NCBI RefSeq assembly: GCF_003597395.2 | Contig: NC_133770.1 | Location: 78,658,770-78,722,769, forward strand | DNA length: 64,000 bases | DNA from: Chelonoidis abingdonii | Taxonomy: Eukaryota > Chordata > Testudines > Testudinidae | Direction of reading: 5' to 3' | Part shown: piece after piece, positions 12,391 through 24,085 of the stretch | Layout of the letters: every line of letters begins with the position of its first letter | How positions within the stretch are numbered: position 1 is the stretch's first letter | Notes under the pieces: generated by a model | Database searches by the model: none | What the model was told of the DNA's origin: nothing | Seen by the model: the letters and a program-made list of their open reading frames with translations, nothing else | Made by a program: the position numbers and the translations under genes

Positions 12391-14470
12391 CATAGTATTT
12401 TGATCTATATTATGTTGTCTATGGTACTGAAGGATGAGATTAATACTTAATGTATAACAAGCTGCCTTGGTTCATAATTTTAAGTTTGATGGTGCTTATC
12501 AGTCAGCCTCTTCATTTTAATGCTGAGCTTGACATGAGTGAAACAGGTTTAAGGAGACTCACTCACTGAACTGTACCTATGGTAAGAGTCATGCGAAAAA
12601 GTGATAATGGGCTTAAAGTAATGAATCAATCCACTTTTAGTGATGAGACCAAATGTGGTAGTAGAAGATAGTTATGTATGACCCCCACACAGCTAAGATT
12701 TCTTTTCAGAACTTTATTTAACATGAAATTGGTCTTGATGCAAAAGAAGTACCCTGGGGCAAAGGATTTTAGAGATTTTCTAGGAAGCCCACCTGAACTG
12801 AGGAAATACTAACGGTGTGATGGAAATTCAAAAGCAAACAGAAACACGCTGACTATTCCAGTGAACCTGTCTTTTCTGTTTGATGGCATTTCTTTTCTCT
12901 CCAATAGTGGTGATTCCTTTCATTTCTGATACATGCAAACACACAATCATGCACAAACATTAGCAGAAGAAGGGTTGAATCAGCAGCAGACTTTTTATAT
13001 TCCTCAACAAAGTGGATTTCTGGAATCCTCAAGCAGCAAACGTGGAGTGTGAGTCAGTGAGGGAGGGAGTTATTTTTCTCTCAGAAGAAACACTCGCCTT
13101 CCACTTCGGTCATATCATCCAAGTAGACTGGAATGCTGTAGGCACCTGTGAGACTCTTCGTCATGCCTCAGAGAATGCAGAAGAGACCATTAATCTCCTC
13201 GTTATGAATGTCTTCTTTGTTAAACAGAAAAAGATGACAAAAGCTGTACAAAAAAAGTTGCTTTTACTTCCAATGATGAGAAAAACTCTTGTGTTTAAAT
13301 CAGTTGTTCTTGTTCTTATTCCATGCCCATGATATTTGAGTTCCTTTCATTTTTATAACAATTTGTAAGAAAATGCAAAATGTTAGCTATCGACAGGTCC
13401 ACAAACCCATTTTTCCTCGTAGGGCCAAATCCTGTGATGTGTTCAGCACCTCTTAAGAGCTGGGCCCGTTGCATTAATTATATTTTTTGACTGTTGATTT
13501 CTGTCTCTCGGGTGACATATTTATGTCTGGCAGATTTTACAGTCACATATTTTGAAAAACTCCAAAAATGAAGCTTAGAGAGGAGAACATGATGTTCAGT
13601 GTAACTAAGTATTAGTAAAGATGCTGTAGAAATTACTAAAGATGCTGCCCAGGAAATAAGTAAATCCCCCTCTCTCTCCCCCCCCCCTTTTTTAAGGAAA
13701 AACTTGTGAAACCAGGAAGCATCCAGAATTCATACAGAAACGTTTCATTTTTTCCCCCATTTAAAAATCAATTAAAGCTTCCATTTAAGAAAAATTAAAG
13801 CAGCTTTTAAAATAGACAAATTCCAATCATGAAAACATTTCACATAAACGAAACAGAGGTTTTTTAAAACAGACCTTGCCGTATCCATATTGTTGACCAA
13901 AGCACCTCTGTGAGCCATTCAATTCTGAATCTTATTTATAAGGGCATCATAGTGCTGATATCTCAGACTGTCACTGAACAAGCTGTACTGCTATGATTTT
14001 CTTTCTTTTTTTAATTTTTATTTTCCATTTGTACCACAATCCTCATAGCTGCCATTTTCCCACTCGTGGGGCTTTCTGTAGATCAGTGGATGTTAGGTTT
14101 AAACTTCTGTTTTCTTTGATGACGCTTTCAATAAAAAAATAAATAAAAGAAAAGCAATGGGTGGCTGCGTGTTCTTGTGACACATTGCAACAGCGGCTCC
14201 CTGAAGCATTAAGCCCTGTGAAATGCTGTGTTATATGCTGAGATGAGAGGGGAACTTCAGCTCGCTCTCCTTTGCCTAGCTCCTTGTCACGTGGTTTTAA
14301 GAATTGAATCTCCTGAGAGACAAGATTGTTGTTTCTCCTTAATGTTGGGAGCAAAAATTGCCCATGTGTTAGAAGGTGGAATTGAATAGAAAGGTTCTCT
14401 CATGCTGAGGCCTGGTGGTTAATACTAATGTTCTCTACACTCAGACACCACCCCCTCATCCCCTTCCCCT
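12391..14470. other. Intergenic; no gene or clear repeat seen
   Basis: The sequence is A+T-rich with short homopolymers, including a C-run at about 13679-13687. An open frame at 13012-13332 (+, 106 codons) begins MDFWNPQAANVE but resembles no protein I know and has no exon boundaries or composition shift. I treat it as noncoding. The RBMS3 3' UTR could extend into the first part of this block. Confidence 0.5.
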
Positions 14471-14474
14471 TGTA

Positions 14475-14596
14475 GGGTGACCAGATGTCCTGATTTTGGA
14501 GGGACAGTCTCAATATTTGGGGCTTTGTCTTATATAAGCTCCTATTACCCCCACACCTCCTGTCCCGATTTTTCACACTTGCTGTCTGGTCACTCT
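14475..14596. mobile_element. Short MITE with GGGTGACCAGA terminal inverted repeats
   Basis: The left end 'ta-gggtgaccagatgtcc' and right end 'gctgtctggtcactct' are imperfect inverted repeats. The interior 'tcctgattttggagggacag ... tcccgatttttcacactt' is typical of a very common turtle MITE. A TA before the left end suggests a TA target, but the right TA is not preserved. The element is about 120 bases long. Confidence 0.7.
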
Positions 14597-14599
14597 CTT

Positions 14600-15396
14600 C
14601 CCTCCCCCCTCCCCCCACTGATTAGACCATTCCCTCTGTTTCTAAGGTTTATGTTAGATAATGTTTTAGCTTTTTTAAAAAACACTGACTAGAGACTTAC
14701 CTGCTCGTCATTTTCAGCTGACATCCTTTCTTCACGTACAGCACAATTGGTAGCAGTGTGCGCATCCCCAAATTGCCCCCTGATGTGCCTCATCTAGAAA
14801 TGAAATTGGGGAAAAAATGAGCCCTCACCCCTTCCAGCCACTTCTCCCACTGGGGGCCAAAAACAGTTGCTCAGTGGGCCCTTTTCTTCTCCAAGCCATG
14901 GCTGTGGCTCACGCTGCTTCTGGGAATACTGCTGACTAGCTCGCCGCCCTCAATCACTCTCATTCATTCTCTTTGTCTCTCCCTCACACAAACACTTCTG
15001 TCAGGCTAAGGGCGTTACTCAGTGGTTCTCCCTCCCCACTATGGTTGCTGCTCTCAATGGGCCCGGTGGTGGTTGAACATATCTCGGCTCTCCCCATCTC
15101 CTAGCCTGTTAGGGCCAGGGATGTGCCCTCAACATGTCTTGAGCTCTCTGGGGCTGTCTGTCCCTTTCACCTCTGGCTCTTTTTGCCCAGTGAATTGCCC
15201 ATTGGTGCAGTTCTTTCTCCTGCTCCCTTGAGCATGATCAAAGAGGGTCATGAAGATGGAGGAGCAGGCCCAGAAAGGGGAACAGGGTCCACTCTCAAGC
15301 TTATACTAAGGTGCCACATTCTCCCTCTCACAGTGAGAACGAGGTGGGAGGCTGCAACCAAAGTGTTTGCAATCTAATTAATCAGAGGAGCAGAGC
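14600..15396. other. Intergenic; moderately GC-rich, nothing recognised
   Basis: This block is more G+C-rich than its surroundings (14820-15240) and reads like an old interspersed repeat, but I cannot name it. Overlapping short frames here have no protein similarity that I recognise. Confidence 0.4.
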
Positions 15397-15515
15397 AATC
15401 GAGTGGATAGGGCAGTACACTGGGAATCAGGAGACCTAGATTTTCTTCCTGGCAGTGCTGTGACGCTGCAATCCATACACTCTCTGTGCCTCTGTTTCCT
15501 GTCCCACCTTCTGTC
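15397..15515 (+). repeat. MIR-type CORE-SINE remnant
   Basis: 'gggaatcaggagacctagat', 'ctggcagtgctgtgac' and 'ctctgtgcctctgtttcc' follow the MIR order: 'agtcaggagacctgggtt', then 'ctctgccactgacct', then 'cctcagtttcccc'. The copy is diverged and has no tail. Confidence 0.7.
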
Positions 15516-15654
15516 TTTCTTGTGCTTTTTGGGAGATTTTCAAAAGCACCTGAGTGATGTAGGTGCACAGAGCCCATGGAAAGTCATTTGGCATGCCTTT
15601 CAATGGGACCTGAGCTCTTACATGACTTGAGTGCCAAACTCTTAGGGCAGGGGC

Positions 15655-15930
15655 TCTAACTAACCACTTGCCTGCATTAAAAAAAATGGAGCCAGTTTAA
15701 ATCAGTTTAAAATAGATTTAGTTAAACTGGTGCCAACCCTTAATGTGGCTGCATGACTGCTTAAATTGGTTTAGCCTGAGTTGGTGAATTACTAAAGTGC
15801 GTAAAACGAGGATTAAATGTTCAAGTGCATCTACTTTAGAGGTTTGCATCAGTTTAACTAGATGGATTTAAATTTTGTCTAGTTTAACCAATGTTAATCT
15901 ACTGTAACTTTTAAAATATAGACTAGGTCT
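15655..15930. repeat. Decayed MITE with repeated 'agtttaaac/gtttaact' motifs
   Basis: Several copies of 'cagtttaa', 'gtttaaact' and 'agttaaactggtgc' occur in both orientations. The pattern ends with 'tttgcatcagtttaacta' and 'atagactaggtct'. This is the pattern of a turtle MITE whose ends read 'ggcttgtctacat' and which carries 'ggtttaaa' inverted arms. Boundaries are approximate. Confidence 0.5.
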
Positions 15931-16524
15931 TTGTGGTTGTAAAGCGCCTAGCTGGGGGGATGGCTCTAGATGCTATTGCAATAATAGAACTTGTTGCATG
16001 GAAGATACAATGTATTAAACTTTATTTTATTAGCTCCATCAATGTTTACTGGATAATATTCTCTGCATTTATTATTACCAGCTATAGTGCTAATCCTATA
16101 CTATTGAAAAGGTACCTAGCAAATGAAAACTAGTGAACTTTAAGTGGGTTATCCACTGACCTTTATTCAGCCATAGGTATTGCCAAATGAAAAACGCTAT
16201 GGTCTACTTGAACATCATTCCTATGGGATTGAACTTCAATTTTCCAAGCAAATTTTTTTTTCTTTTCCCCTGTGTTGGTGATAAATGTTAGGTATAGTAT
16301 ACACCACATTAATAGGTAAGACATGCATAATATTGACATAGTATACATCAGTGCTAGGCAGTTATCTTAATCGAATGTATTATGCGTACCCCTATAATTC
16401 TGTTCACCCATGGCTAGTATCCACCAACACTTTGCACAGCTGAAATAAGCTTTGGCATTAGAAAATAAGAAGCCTATAAAAGCCAAGAATCATGAATGCT
16501 GTGACCTAGCATAGGGTGTTGGAC
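15931..16524. other. Intergenic; nothing recognised
   Basis: A+T-rich sequence without recognisable repeat termini, exon motifs or protein similarity. Confidence 0.4.
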
Positions 16525-16532
16525 CTCTACAC

Positions 16533-17280
16533 CAGGGGTGGGCAAACTTTTTGGGCCAAGGGCCACATCTGGATGAGGAAATTGTATGCAGGGTTGGGGC
16601 AGGGGGTTGGGGTGCGGGAGGGAGTGCAGGGTGTGGGAGGGGGTGCGGTGTGCAGGAAGGGGATCAGGGCAAGGGATTGGGGCAGAGGAGGGGTGTGGGG
16701 TGTATGAGGGGGCTCAGGAAAGGGGGTTGGGGTGCAGGAGGGGGCTCAGGGTTGGAGTGCATGGTGGGGTGCAGGGGACTCAAGGCAGGGCGTTGAAGTG
16801 CAGGAGGTGCAAGGTGCAGGCAGGGGGGGTGGGCAGGGAATTGGGGGGTGGGATGCAGGCGGCATTTGGGCCCAGGCCTGGCGCCACTTACCTAAAGTGG
16901 CTCTGGGGTGGCAGCAGCACACAACAGGGTCAGGGCAAGCTGTCTGTCCTGGTCCTGGCCCTGGCCCTGCGCCGCTCCAGGAAGTGCTGTGGCCCCTGGG
17001 AAAGGAGGGCTCCGCATGCGCTGCCCTTTCTGTGCCTCCAGGTACCTCCCCCGAAGCTCCCATTGACTGAGGTTCCCTGTTCCAGGCCAATGGGAGCTGT
17101 GGGGGATGCTGCCTGGAGGCAAGGGCAACATGCAGAGTCTGCGGCACCCGGGTGGGGGGAGGCAGAAGGGATGTTGTGCCAGCCGCTTCTGAGAGCGGCA
17201 CCACAGGGGGCAATCCCACCTGCTGGAGCCAAAGCCCTGAGGCCAGATCCGGCCTGCGGGCCGCAGTTTGTCCTGCGCTA
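16533..17280. mobile_element. Non-autonomous hAT element with G-rich minisatellite core
   Basis: The left end is CAGGGGTGGGCAAAC and the right end is gcagtttgtcctgcgcta, a diverged inverted copy of the same terminus (expected gtttgcccaccccTG). The flanks are ctctacac (16525-16532) and ctctacat (17281-17288), an 8-base duplication with one mismatch, as hAT transposases make. The interior 16590-16850 is a degenerate G-rich tandem array ('gggttggggtgc[ag]gg[ag]g' and variants), followed by GC-rich unique sequence to 17270. The 240-codon frame inside is a by-product of the array and not a gene. No transposase is present. Confidence 0.85.
16590..16850. repeat. Degenerate G-rich minisatellite inside the hAT element
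   Basis: Units of roughly 20-30 bases, built on 'ggggttggggtgcaggaggg' with variable spacing, repeat about ten times. The + strand is G-rich with many runs of three or more G, so it has G-quadruplex potential. Confidence 0.7.
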
Positions 17281-17288
17281 CTCTACAT

Positions 17289-18384
17289 CCAGCTGGCTGA
17301 GAACATAGTACCCAAAACAGAAATAAGAAAAGTACAGAACAAACCAACAAGTTAAGGAACTGTTACAAACTGGTGGGTTGGTATTAGTGATATGTAAAGA
17401 GTTTTGTAACGTGTGAAAGTATGCTATAAATACTATAGCTGAAGTGTGTATCTCTGAACCACACCTGTGTAAGGTGAACATGCTGCAAGAAGTTTCTTCT
17501 GAGAAGAAGGGTATGTATGGCTCCTTTTCGTGTTGTACTGCTTTGTCTTTAAACAGTAAATTTGGCCAAGTTTGGTATTTGGTCTCAAACATTTTTAAGA
17601 GTAGTCAAGCAGTTGAGTACACATTTTAGTCAACAGTGGTTGTAGAATGGCACACCAGAGCTTCTGTATAAGCTCTTCTTCAGCACAGCACAAATTCTGC
17701 CTACTCCTATATTCATCTAAAGCAACTGATAATGAAACTCGCAACTCCACTGAGCATCCTTGCCACAATTTTACTCTATTTCCTAGGCTGAGTTAGCAAC
17801 TATTGCTGACATGAACCAGGAAAAGATTTATCTAGCAGGTTGCCACTAATTTCAGTACTACCAGGGAGTAGAGGCAGGGGAATGTAAGGCTTTCATTGGT
17901 TGGTACCAAGAACAGTCAGTCATTCAGTTAGAAAAAAAGCAGTAAAGGGGGCCATTTATTTGAGGAAAAAATAAAAATCATAACTGAGAATGGAGGCCTC
18001 GCTCAGCTCCCAAACAGACACACACACAAATACATTCCCAGTTCCAGTATGCTGTTAAACAAATGACCTTCTCCCTGTTCACAACTTTTGAGGAGCTCTT
18101 AGGAGCCTTCTTGTCATTGCACAGTGAATTAAAATGCCCATGTTAGTGCTGAGAAATGCATATTTGAACCAATGCTTCACTTCTTGGCTGGCTCTGCGTC
18201 TTCTCACACTGCACACTTTTCTTCCTAACAAGCTCCCGCAGCAGGCTGACCATTAGTTGAACGGATGTATCACCAGCAGTCCCAAGAAGCCACCACCTTC
18301 TTTTTCCCTTCCCTGCAGTTTCTTTTCAACACCCCCCAAGTGGGGCTGTTAGGGTTTGTGCTGCTTTCTTATTTGTACCTGGAC
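17289..18384. other. Intergenic; nothing firmly recognised
   Basis: Mixed-composition DNA. A short 'agctcttcttcagca' motif near 17670 resembles the end of the repeat seen at 37731, but too little remains for a call. Confidence 0.35.
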
Positions 18385-18515
18385 AGCAGGCATGTATATT
18401 TATATTATGATAACACTCAAAAGGCCCCAAGTCATTCTGGGATCCCATAGTGCTGGGTGCTGCACAAACAAAGAAGTGAGACCATCTGTGCCCAAGTGTC
18501 TTTACAATTCATAGT
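18385..18515 (-). repeat. L2/MIR-type 3' segment, antisense copy
   Basis: 'ttatgataacactcaaaagg', 'atcccatagtgctgggtgct' and 'gcacaaacaaagaagtgaga' match the antisense form of the same repeat as at 2570-2765. Confidence 0.55.
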
Positions 18516-18934
18516 CAAAAAGCCATTAAATGCTGGAGCTGCCTTTTGTCTTAGACACTTGGACACACATGGACCAGTGGGGGATTGCTCTGCTCATCAC
18601 GGTGTGTAGTGATCACTTGACTGCTGTACATGGATTCAGTCCTCCTTCCAAAAGTCAGCTTCCATTTTTGTTCATTGATTATTCTGTTCCAGGAACTTAT
18701 GGTATGGAAGGCTCAGTTTGCAAATGTTTGCTTTGATTATCGCCAAGGCAGACCAGAAGTCCATACCTTTTTTGAGTGCCATAGAGCAGAAGCCATATGG
18801 AAGTGTCCATTGTTATTAATAAGAACTTGATTAAACTACTTTGGCTCTTCAAATGCCTGATAGAATGGATTCTTCTGCAGACTGGCAATTTTGCATCTTT
18901 TCCTGTTTCTGGAACAAATGTTTAAAAAGAGAGT

Positions 18935-20583
18935 TGTTATAGAGGTAAATGGTAATTCAGACAAAATACAACATGATTTTAGAAAAAGGTAGATTGTGCC
19001 AAACCAATCTGATCTCCTTCTTTGAGAAGGTAACAGATTTTCTAGACAAAGGAAACGCAGTGGATCTAATTTACCTCGATTTCAGTAAGGAATTTGATAC
19101 GGTTCCACATGGGAAATTATTAGTTAAATTGGAGAAGATGGAGATTTATGAGAATTGAAAGGTGGGTAAGGAACAGGTTAAAGGGGAGACTACAATTGGT
19201 CATACTGAAAGGTGAATTATCAGGCTTGAGGGAGGTTACTAGTGAAGTTCCTCAGGGATCGGTCTTGGGACCTAGGTTATTTAACATTTTTATTAGTGAC
19301 CTTAGTTTAAAAAGTTGGAGTGTGCTAATAAAACTTTGCAGCTGATGCAAATTTGGGAGGTAGTGTCAATACAGGTGACCAGAATACCTTACACAAAGAT
19401 CTGGAGGGCCTTGAAAATTGTAGTAATAGAAATGGGATGAAATGTAATAGTGGAAAATCTTGCACTTAGGCACTAACAATAAGAACTTTTGCAATAAACT
19501 GGGGACGTATCAGTTGGAAGTGACAGAGGCGAAGAAAGACCAAAGTGTATTGGTTGATCACAGGATGACTCTGAGTCACCAGTGTGATGTGGCTGGGAAA
19601 AACGGCTAATACAGTCCTAGAATGCCTCAGGCGAGGTATTCCCAGTAGAGACAGGGAAGTGTTAGTACCATTTTACAAGGCACTGGTGAGACCTCATCTG
19701 GAATACTGTGTGCAATTCTACTCACCCATGTTTAAGAAGGATGAATTCAAAGTGGAATAGTTGCAGAGAAAGGCTACTAGGATCATTAGAGGAATGGAAA
19801 ACCTACCTCAAGAGAGGAGACTCAAAGAGCTTGGCTTGTTTAGCTTAACCAGAAGGAGAATGAGGAGAGAGATGATTGCTCCCTATAAATACATCAGAGG
19901 GATACATTCCAGGGAGGAAAGGAATTATGTAAGTTAAGTGCCAAAGTTGACATAAGAGCAAATGGAGCTAAACTGTCCATCAGTAAATTTAGACTTGAAA
20001 TTAGATGAAGTTTTCTTACCATCAGAGGAGTGAAGTTCTGGAACAGCCTTCCAAGGGAAGTGTAGTGGGGGGCAAAAAAAAATCATAACTGGCCTCAAGA
20101 CTGAACTTGATAAGTTTATGAAGGGGATGGTATAATGAGGTTGCCTACAATGGCATGTAGTTGATCTGTTGTTGCTATAAGCAAATATCTCCGATAGTCT
20201 GTGATGGGACACTAGATAGGGAGGGCTCTGAGTTACAACAGAGAATTCTTTCCCAGGTATCTGCCTGCTGGGTCTTGCCCACATGCTCCGGGTTTAACTG
20301 ATCGCCACATTTGGGATCAGATTGGCAGAGATCCTGGGTGGTGGGGGGGTTGCCTTCCTCTGCTGCATGGGGCGTGGGTCACTTTCAGGTTTAAACTAGT
20401 GTAAAAGGTGGATTCTCTGTAACTTTATGTCTTTAAACCATGGTTTGAGGCCTTCAGTAACTCAGACAGAGGTTATAGTTCTATTACAGGAGAGACTGGG
20501 GGAGGTTCTGTGGCCTACGCTGTGCCGGAGGTCAGACTAGATGAGCATAATGGTCCCTTCTGGCTTTAGAGTCTATGATTTGA
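18935..20583 (+). mobile_element. 5'-truncated CR1 LINE with reverse-transcriptase remnants
   Basis: The + strand encodes broken pieces of CR1 ORF2. VTDFLDKGNAVDLIYLDFSK at about 19030-19090 is followed by EFDTVPHGKLL, the (Y)LDFSKAFDTV region of the polymerase domain with E for A. SEVPQGSVLGPRLFNIFISD at about 19230-19300 is the PQGSVLGP motif. The frame is interrupted at 19156 and after 19345 and the catalytic FADD region is not intact. Downstream reading-frame debris continues through 'gcactggtgagacctcatct' and 'ccaagggaagtgtagtgggg'. The 3' end is 'agactagatgagcataatgg' then 'tctatgattt', typical for CR1. A pseudogene, incapable of retrotransposition. Confidence 0.9.
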
Positions 20584-20984
20584 GGGAATATGCTGCTTTA
20601 TGTAGTGCATAATTCACCCCTGTGCAGAGAGACAGGAAATGGCCTACATACAACTTCAGTCCAACTAAAACCCTCACCTGCACATTTAAAGGATGCATAG
20701 TCCCTGTGCTTGCTCTCTGAACTAGACTGAACATCGCCCATTGTAATCATTCAGTTATGATGTGCAAAAGAGAGTTGTTTAGATCACTCCTTATAACAGA
20801 ATTCCCTTTTGGCTAAGAGGCCATAACCTACATCACTGCAGTATCGTTTGTTATGATTTTTTTTTTAAAATGGGAGGTGTAATATAAGTCATGAAGGATT
20901 TTTCATACTTTTTAGTGTGGAACAGCATGTTGCTAATTATGTGTATTACAGAAGCTCCTAAAGACCCTAACCAAGATTAGCCCT

Positions 20985-21070
20985 TCCCCATTGTGCTAGG
21001 TGCTGTACTACATACGCAGAATCTCTGCCCTGATTGCTTACAGTCTACATAGTCAAGACAGATGATGAGT
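20985..21070 (-). repeat. L2/MIR-type 3' segment, antisense copy
   Basis: 'ccccattgtgctaggtgctg' and 'gcttacagtctacatagtca' match the family at 2570-2765. Confidence 0.55.
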
Positions 21071-21094
21071 TGGACAAAGGACTCCCATATATTT

Positions 21095-21420
21095 TTTAAC
21101 AGATGGGGAACTGAAGCACAGAGAAATTAAACCTCCAGTCTAGCAAGGCACTTAATTATGGGCTTACATTTAAGCATGAGTTGTTCCATTGACTAAGTTA
21201 ATGGTGGTAGGAGGTTTATTTCCATATTTGATTTTCGTATCATAAGAAATGCTACGTGACTTGAGTGAGCCTGCCACTCAAGTGCTGGATATTAGGTACT
21301 TGCTTAAGTGCTCTGCTGGATTGGGACCTGTGTGACTTGCCCAACATCGCACAAGAGATTTGTGGTAGAGCTAGGAACTGATCCCTCTCCTAGTCTCCTG
21401 AGTCTGTCTACTGAGTCCTC
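21095..21420 (-). repeat. MIR remnant interrupted by a palindromic MITE
   Basis: The outer parts, 'gatggggaactgaagcacag' (21102-21121) and 'tgtgacttgcccaacatcgc' (21330-21349) with 'agagctaggaactgatccc', are consecutive segments of an antisense MIR. Between them (about 21131-21328) lies 'ctagcaaggcacttaattat ... agtgctctgctggattggg', the terminus and inverted terminus of the sauropsid 'cttaag' MITE. The order shows that the MITE jumped into an existing MIR. Confidence 0.6.
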
Positions 21421-22261
21421 ATCTGCTGGCTTTATCATAAAACCAGGCTATTTTTTGTCTTACATTTGGGGTGGGTGGGGGAATGGAGATATTTCCTGCA
21501 ATCCACATATTTCCTCTCTGCTTTGGCTTTTTCAACCCATCTTTCAGTGATGAATGCTGGCCATGTTCACCTTGGAGAATCTAAATACCACTCAGCACCA
21601 TCTAGAGATCCCTTGACAAGAAGCAAAGAGGGATTCCTTCCAACGCAGGAACTGACTGTATTACAGCAACAAACCTTGATCAGCAAAAGCAAAACCTCTC
21701 CTGCTAAAATCTCTGTTTTATTGTACTGTAATCTCAGTCCACGTCCACCTCACATGTCTGATTCATTCATTCTATGGCAGCGTGTGTGACATGTAGATCG
21801 TGAGCTCTCTGGGGCATGCTCAGGAATGGGGCATGCCCAGTTTTACACTGGGATTTTTGTGTCGGGTTAGCTGTAAGCATGTCACAATGTGAAATTCCCC
21901 CTGCTCATTCCTTTAGGCCAGCTCTACCTGACAATAGCTATTAATGGAAATTGAGCCACAGTGACTTTCATGTTCCTGAAAGACTACAGACTTTTATTGT
22001 TTGTCCTAATTTACTTAGTGTCATTCATGCTGTATTTAGTTAGTTCGTTGATTTCCCAAGTAGGAGTAGAGAGGAAGTAATTTGGTTGAAAACAACAAAG
22101 CAAAAAATTGTAGCTAGAGTAATTTGTTGCAGTGAATAAGCCAATGTTGTATCCTGATGTGGCTTTTTAGTTCCTAAAATAAAATAGAAACATAGACTAT
22201 GTAAAAGATTCAGCTTTCTGATAGTGTACCACATGCAGACTACAATACTAGCCAATGTTGA
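21421..22261. other. Intergenic; nothing recognised
   Basis: No gene or recognisable repeat seen. An open frame at 21466-21789 (107 codons) has no similarity that I recognise. Confidence 0.35.
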
Positions 22262-22707
22262 CAGACACCCGTGGCTGGCCCATGCCAGCTGAATTGGGCT
22301 CGCAGGGCTTGGGCTGTGGTTCTCTTTAACTGCTGTGTAGATGACTAGGCTCAGAGGATAGGTCCATCAATGGCTATTCGCTGGGATGGTGTCCCTAGCC
22401 TCTGTTTGCCAGAAGCTGGGAATGGGCGGTGGGGGATGGATCACTTGGTGATTACCTGTTCTGTTCATTCCCTCTGGGGAATTGGCCACTGTGGGAAGAC
22501 AGGATACTAGGCTAGATGGACCTTTGGTCTGGCCCACTATGCCCGTTCTTATGCTGGAGCCCGTGCTCTAAGATCCTGTCAGGCAGAAGTGTCCCAGAGT
22601 TCAGGCTTGAGCCCAAGCCCAGAAGTCTACACAGCAATGAAACAGCCCTTCAGCCCAAGCATGGGCCAGCCACTGGTTTTGCTTTGTTGTATAGACATAC
22701 CCCTATG
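22262..22707. mobile_element. Long-palindrome MITE carrying a nested CR1 3' end
   Basis: The left arm ('cacccgtggctggcccatgc', 'cagctgaattgggctcgcag', 'ggcttgggctgtgg', 'ctgtgtag') is mirrored in the right arm ('cttgagcccaagccc', 'tctacacagcaatgaaacag', 'cccttcagcccaagcatggg', 'ccagccactggtttt', 'gtatagacatacccc'). Arms of this kind end in 'gggtatgtctacac' in complete copies, and that sequence is kept only on the right. A CR1 3' fragment occupies the loop. Confidence 0.75.
22357..22553 (+). mobile_element. CR1 LINE 3' end, nested
   Basis: 'tccatcaatggctattcgct', 'gggatggtgtccctagcctc', 'ggctagatggacctttggtc' and 'cccgttcttatg' are the 3'-terminal segment of a CR1 family that also occurs at 29815-30047 and 43095-43528. 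Confidence 0.8.
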
Positions 22708-23989
22708 AGATCCTGCTTGGGCAATGCACACCTATACCATTCCCTATTATAGGTTATGGCTTCAAGCCACAATTTAACACCATATTGTGTGAATATATGT
22801 GTCTATACACACACACGATAATTTTGCAACATATAGCCCTATGAATCTTCAATCTTTGTTAAATCTGATCACAGAACTTCAGATTTCTTCCAGAACTCAG
22901 TATGTCCTGTCTGCTAGATCCACTGTCGCATTATAAAATCCTTGAGACATCCTTCTTCCATTCCCAGGGGAACAGTCGTGGTGCCTGTTACTGTAGAGGC
23001 AAGGAGGATCTTGTGGGAGGGAGGAATAACAATGATCTCTGATGTTTGGATATGTATCCAAGCTTTTTAATGCCTACTCAAACCACTGAACATTCTGAAA
23101 GTCCCCCATTGCTGGCTTTAACAGATGTCATCACAAAATGCGAGTTGTTATAGTGGAGGTCATCAGCCCAACTCCAAATTCAGCAGGATCTAGTTCCCTT
23201 GAGCTTGAATAAAAAGCAAACTGTGTGTCCAACAACTCCCACTTACAGTCATAAAAGCTGCTCAGGAGTAAGATTTCTCCATAAATCATGTCTGTGTGCT
23301 TGATTGGGCCTGTTAAGTGCCAATGGCAACCTGGGCCTTTGTTTCTGTCATTTTTAAACGGCTGCAGGATAGATGGTATTTGGCAGACTAGCTGCGGCAC
23401 AGAAACGCAATTCCCAGAACAAGAAAAGTAAAGTATTGGAAGCCGAACCTCTAAACAGGGAAAGATGAACCCCTCTGCAGAGGGCCAGTGCAAGGCCAAG
23501 GGACTCCCACTTAAGCCCTCAGTAGACAGGTGATTTTCACCACAGTGAGTAGTTACTGCAATAAAATAAAATCAGGGGCCCACCCTATAGTTTTATTATA
23601 AAACCAAAAAAGCCTGTGGGTTCTCTCAAGCTGCTTCTCCTTCCCCCTTGTGATGAGCAATGCCGCCTCCACTGCTTCCCTCTACCCAGCAGCAGCACCC
23701 GTCAGCCTCCTCTGCTTGCACTCTAAGGATACATCTTTAAATTATGTAGATAGTCTATGAATACTGAACACTACACTGTAAACCCAGGGCAGTTGGGACT
23801 ACGCTAACAAAGAACTGGCTAGAGAGATGAAAGTAAGAGTTCACTACAGTGCAGCTAACTGAAATATTGCAAATCTGCTGGTATCTGCAATAACTGGCAG
23901 AACTTACTGTCACTTGACATTAAAGGGGAAACCCCTCCATCGAATAGTACGTAGAGAGGGAAAACATATTGGACCTGTCTTTTTGTTCT
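22708..23989. other. Intergenic; nothing recognised
   Basis: Contains a short CA run at 22807-22816 ('acacacacac'). No gene or clear repeat is seen. The minus-strand frame at 23131-23499 (122 codons) has no recognisable similarity. Confidence 0.35.
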
Positions 23990-24085
23990 GTCTTTGTACA
24001 GCACCTAGCATTATGAGGTCCTGGTCGATGCCAAGGCTCCTGGGTGGTATTGTAATACAGATCAGAAATAATAATAAATACAAAG
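23990..24085 (+). repeat. L2/MIR-type 3' segment with AAT-rich tail
   Basis: 'tgtacagcacctagcattat', 'gaggtcctggtcgatgcc' and 'ctgggtggtattgtaatac' are followed by 'aataataaata'. This is a sense copy of the repeat listed at 2570. Confidence 0.65.

Noticed and set aside
13012..13332. 106-codon + strand frame MDFWNPQAANVE...
   Set aside because: No similarity that I recognise, no splice or promoter context, and A+T-rich composition like its surroundings. Chance is sufficient.
16586..17308. 240-codon open frame, the longest gap-free frame in the window
   Set aside because: It runs through a G-rich minisatellite and GC-rich hAT sequence. Its Gly/Arg/Gln-rich product reflects the repeat unit, overlapping frames are open on both strands, and it crosses the element's right end.
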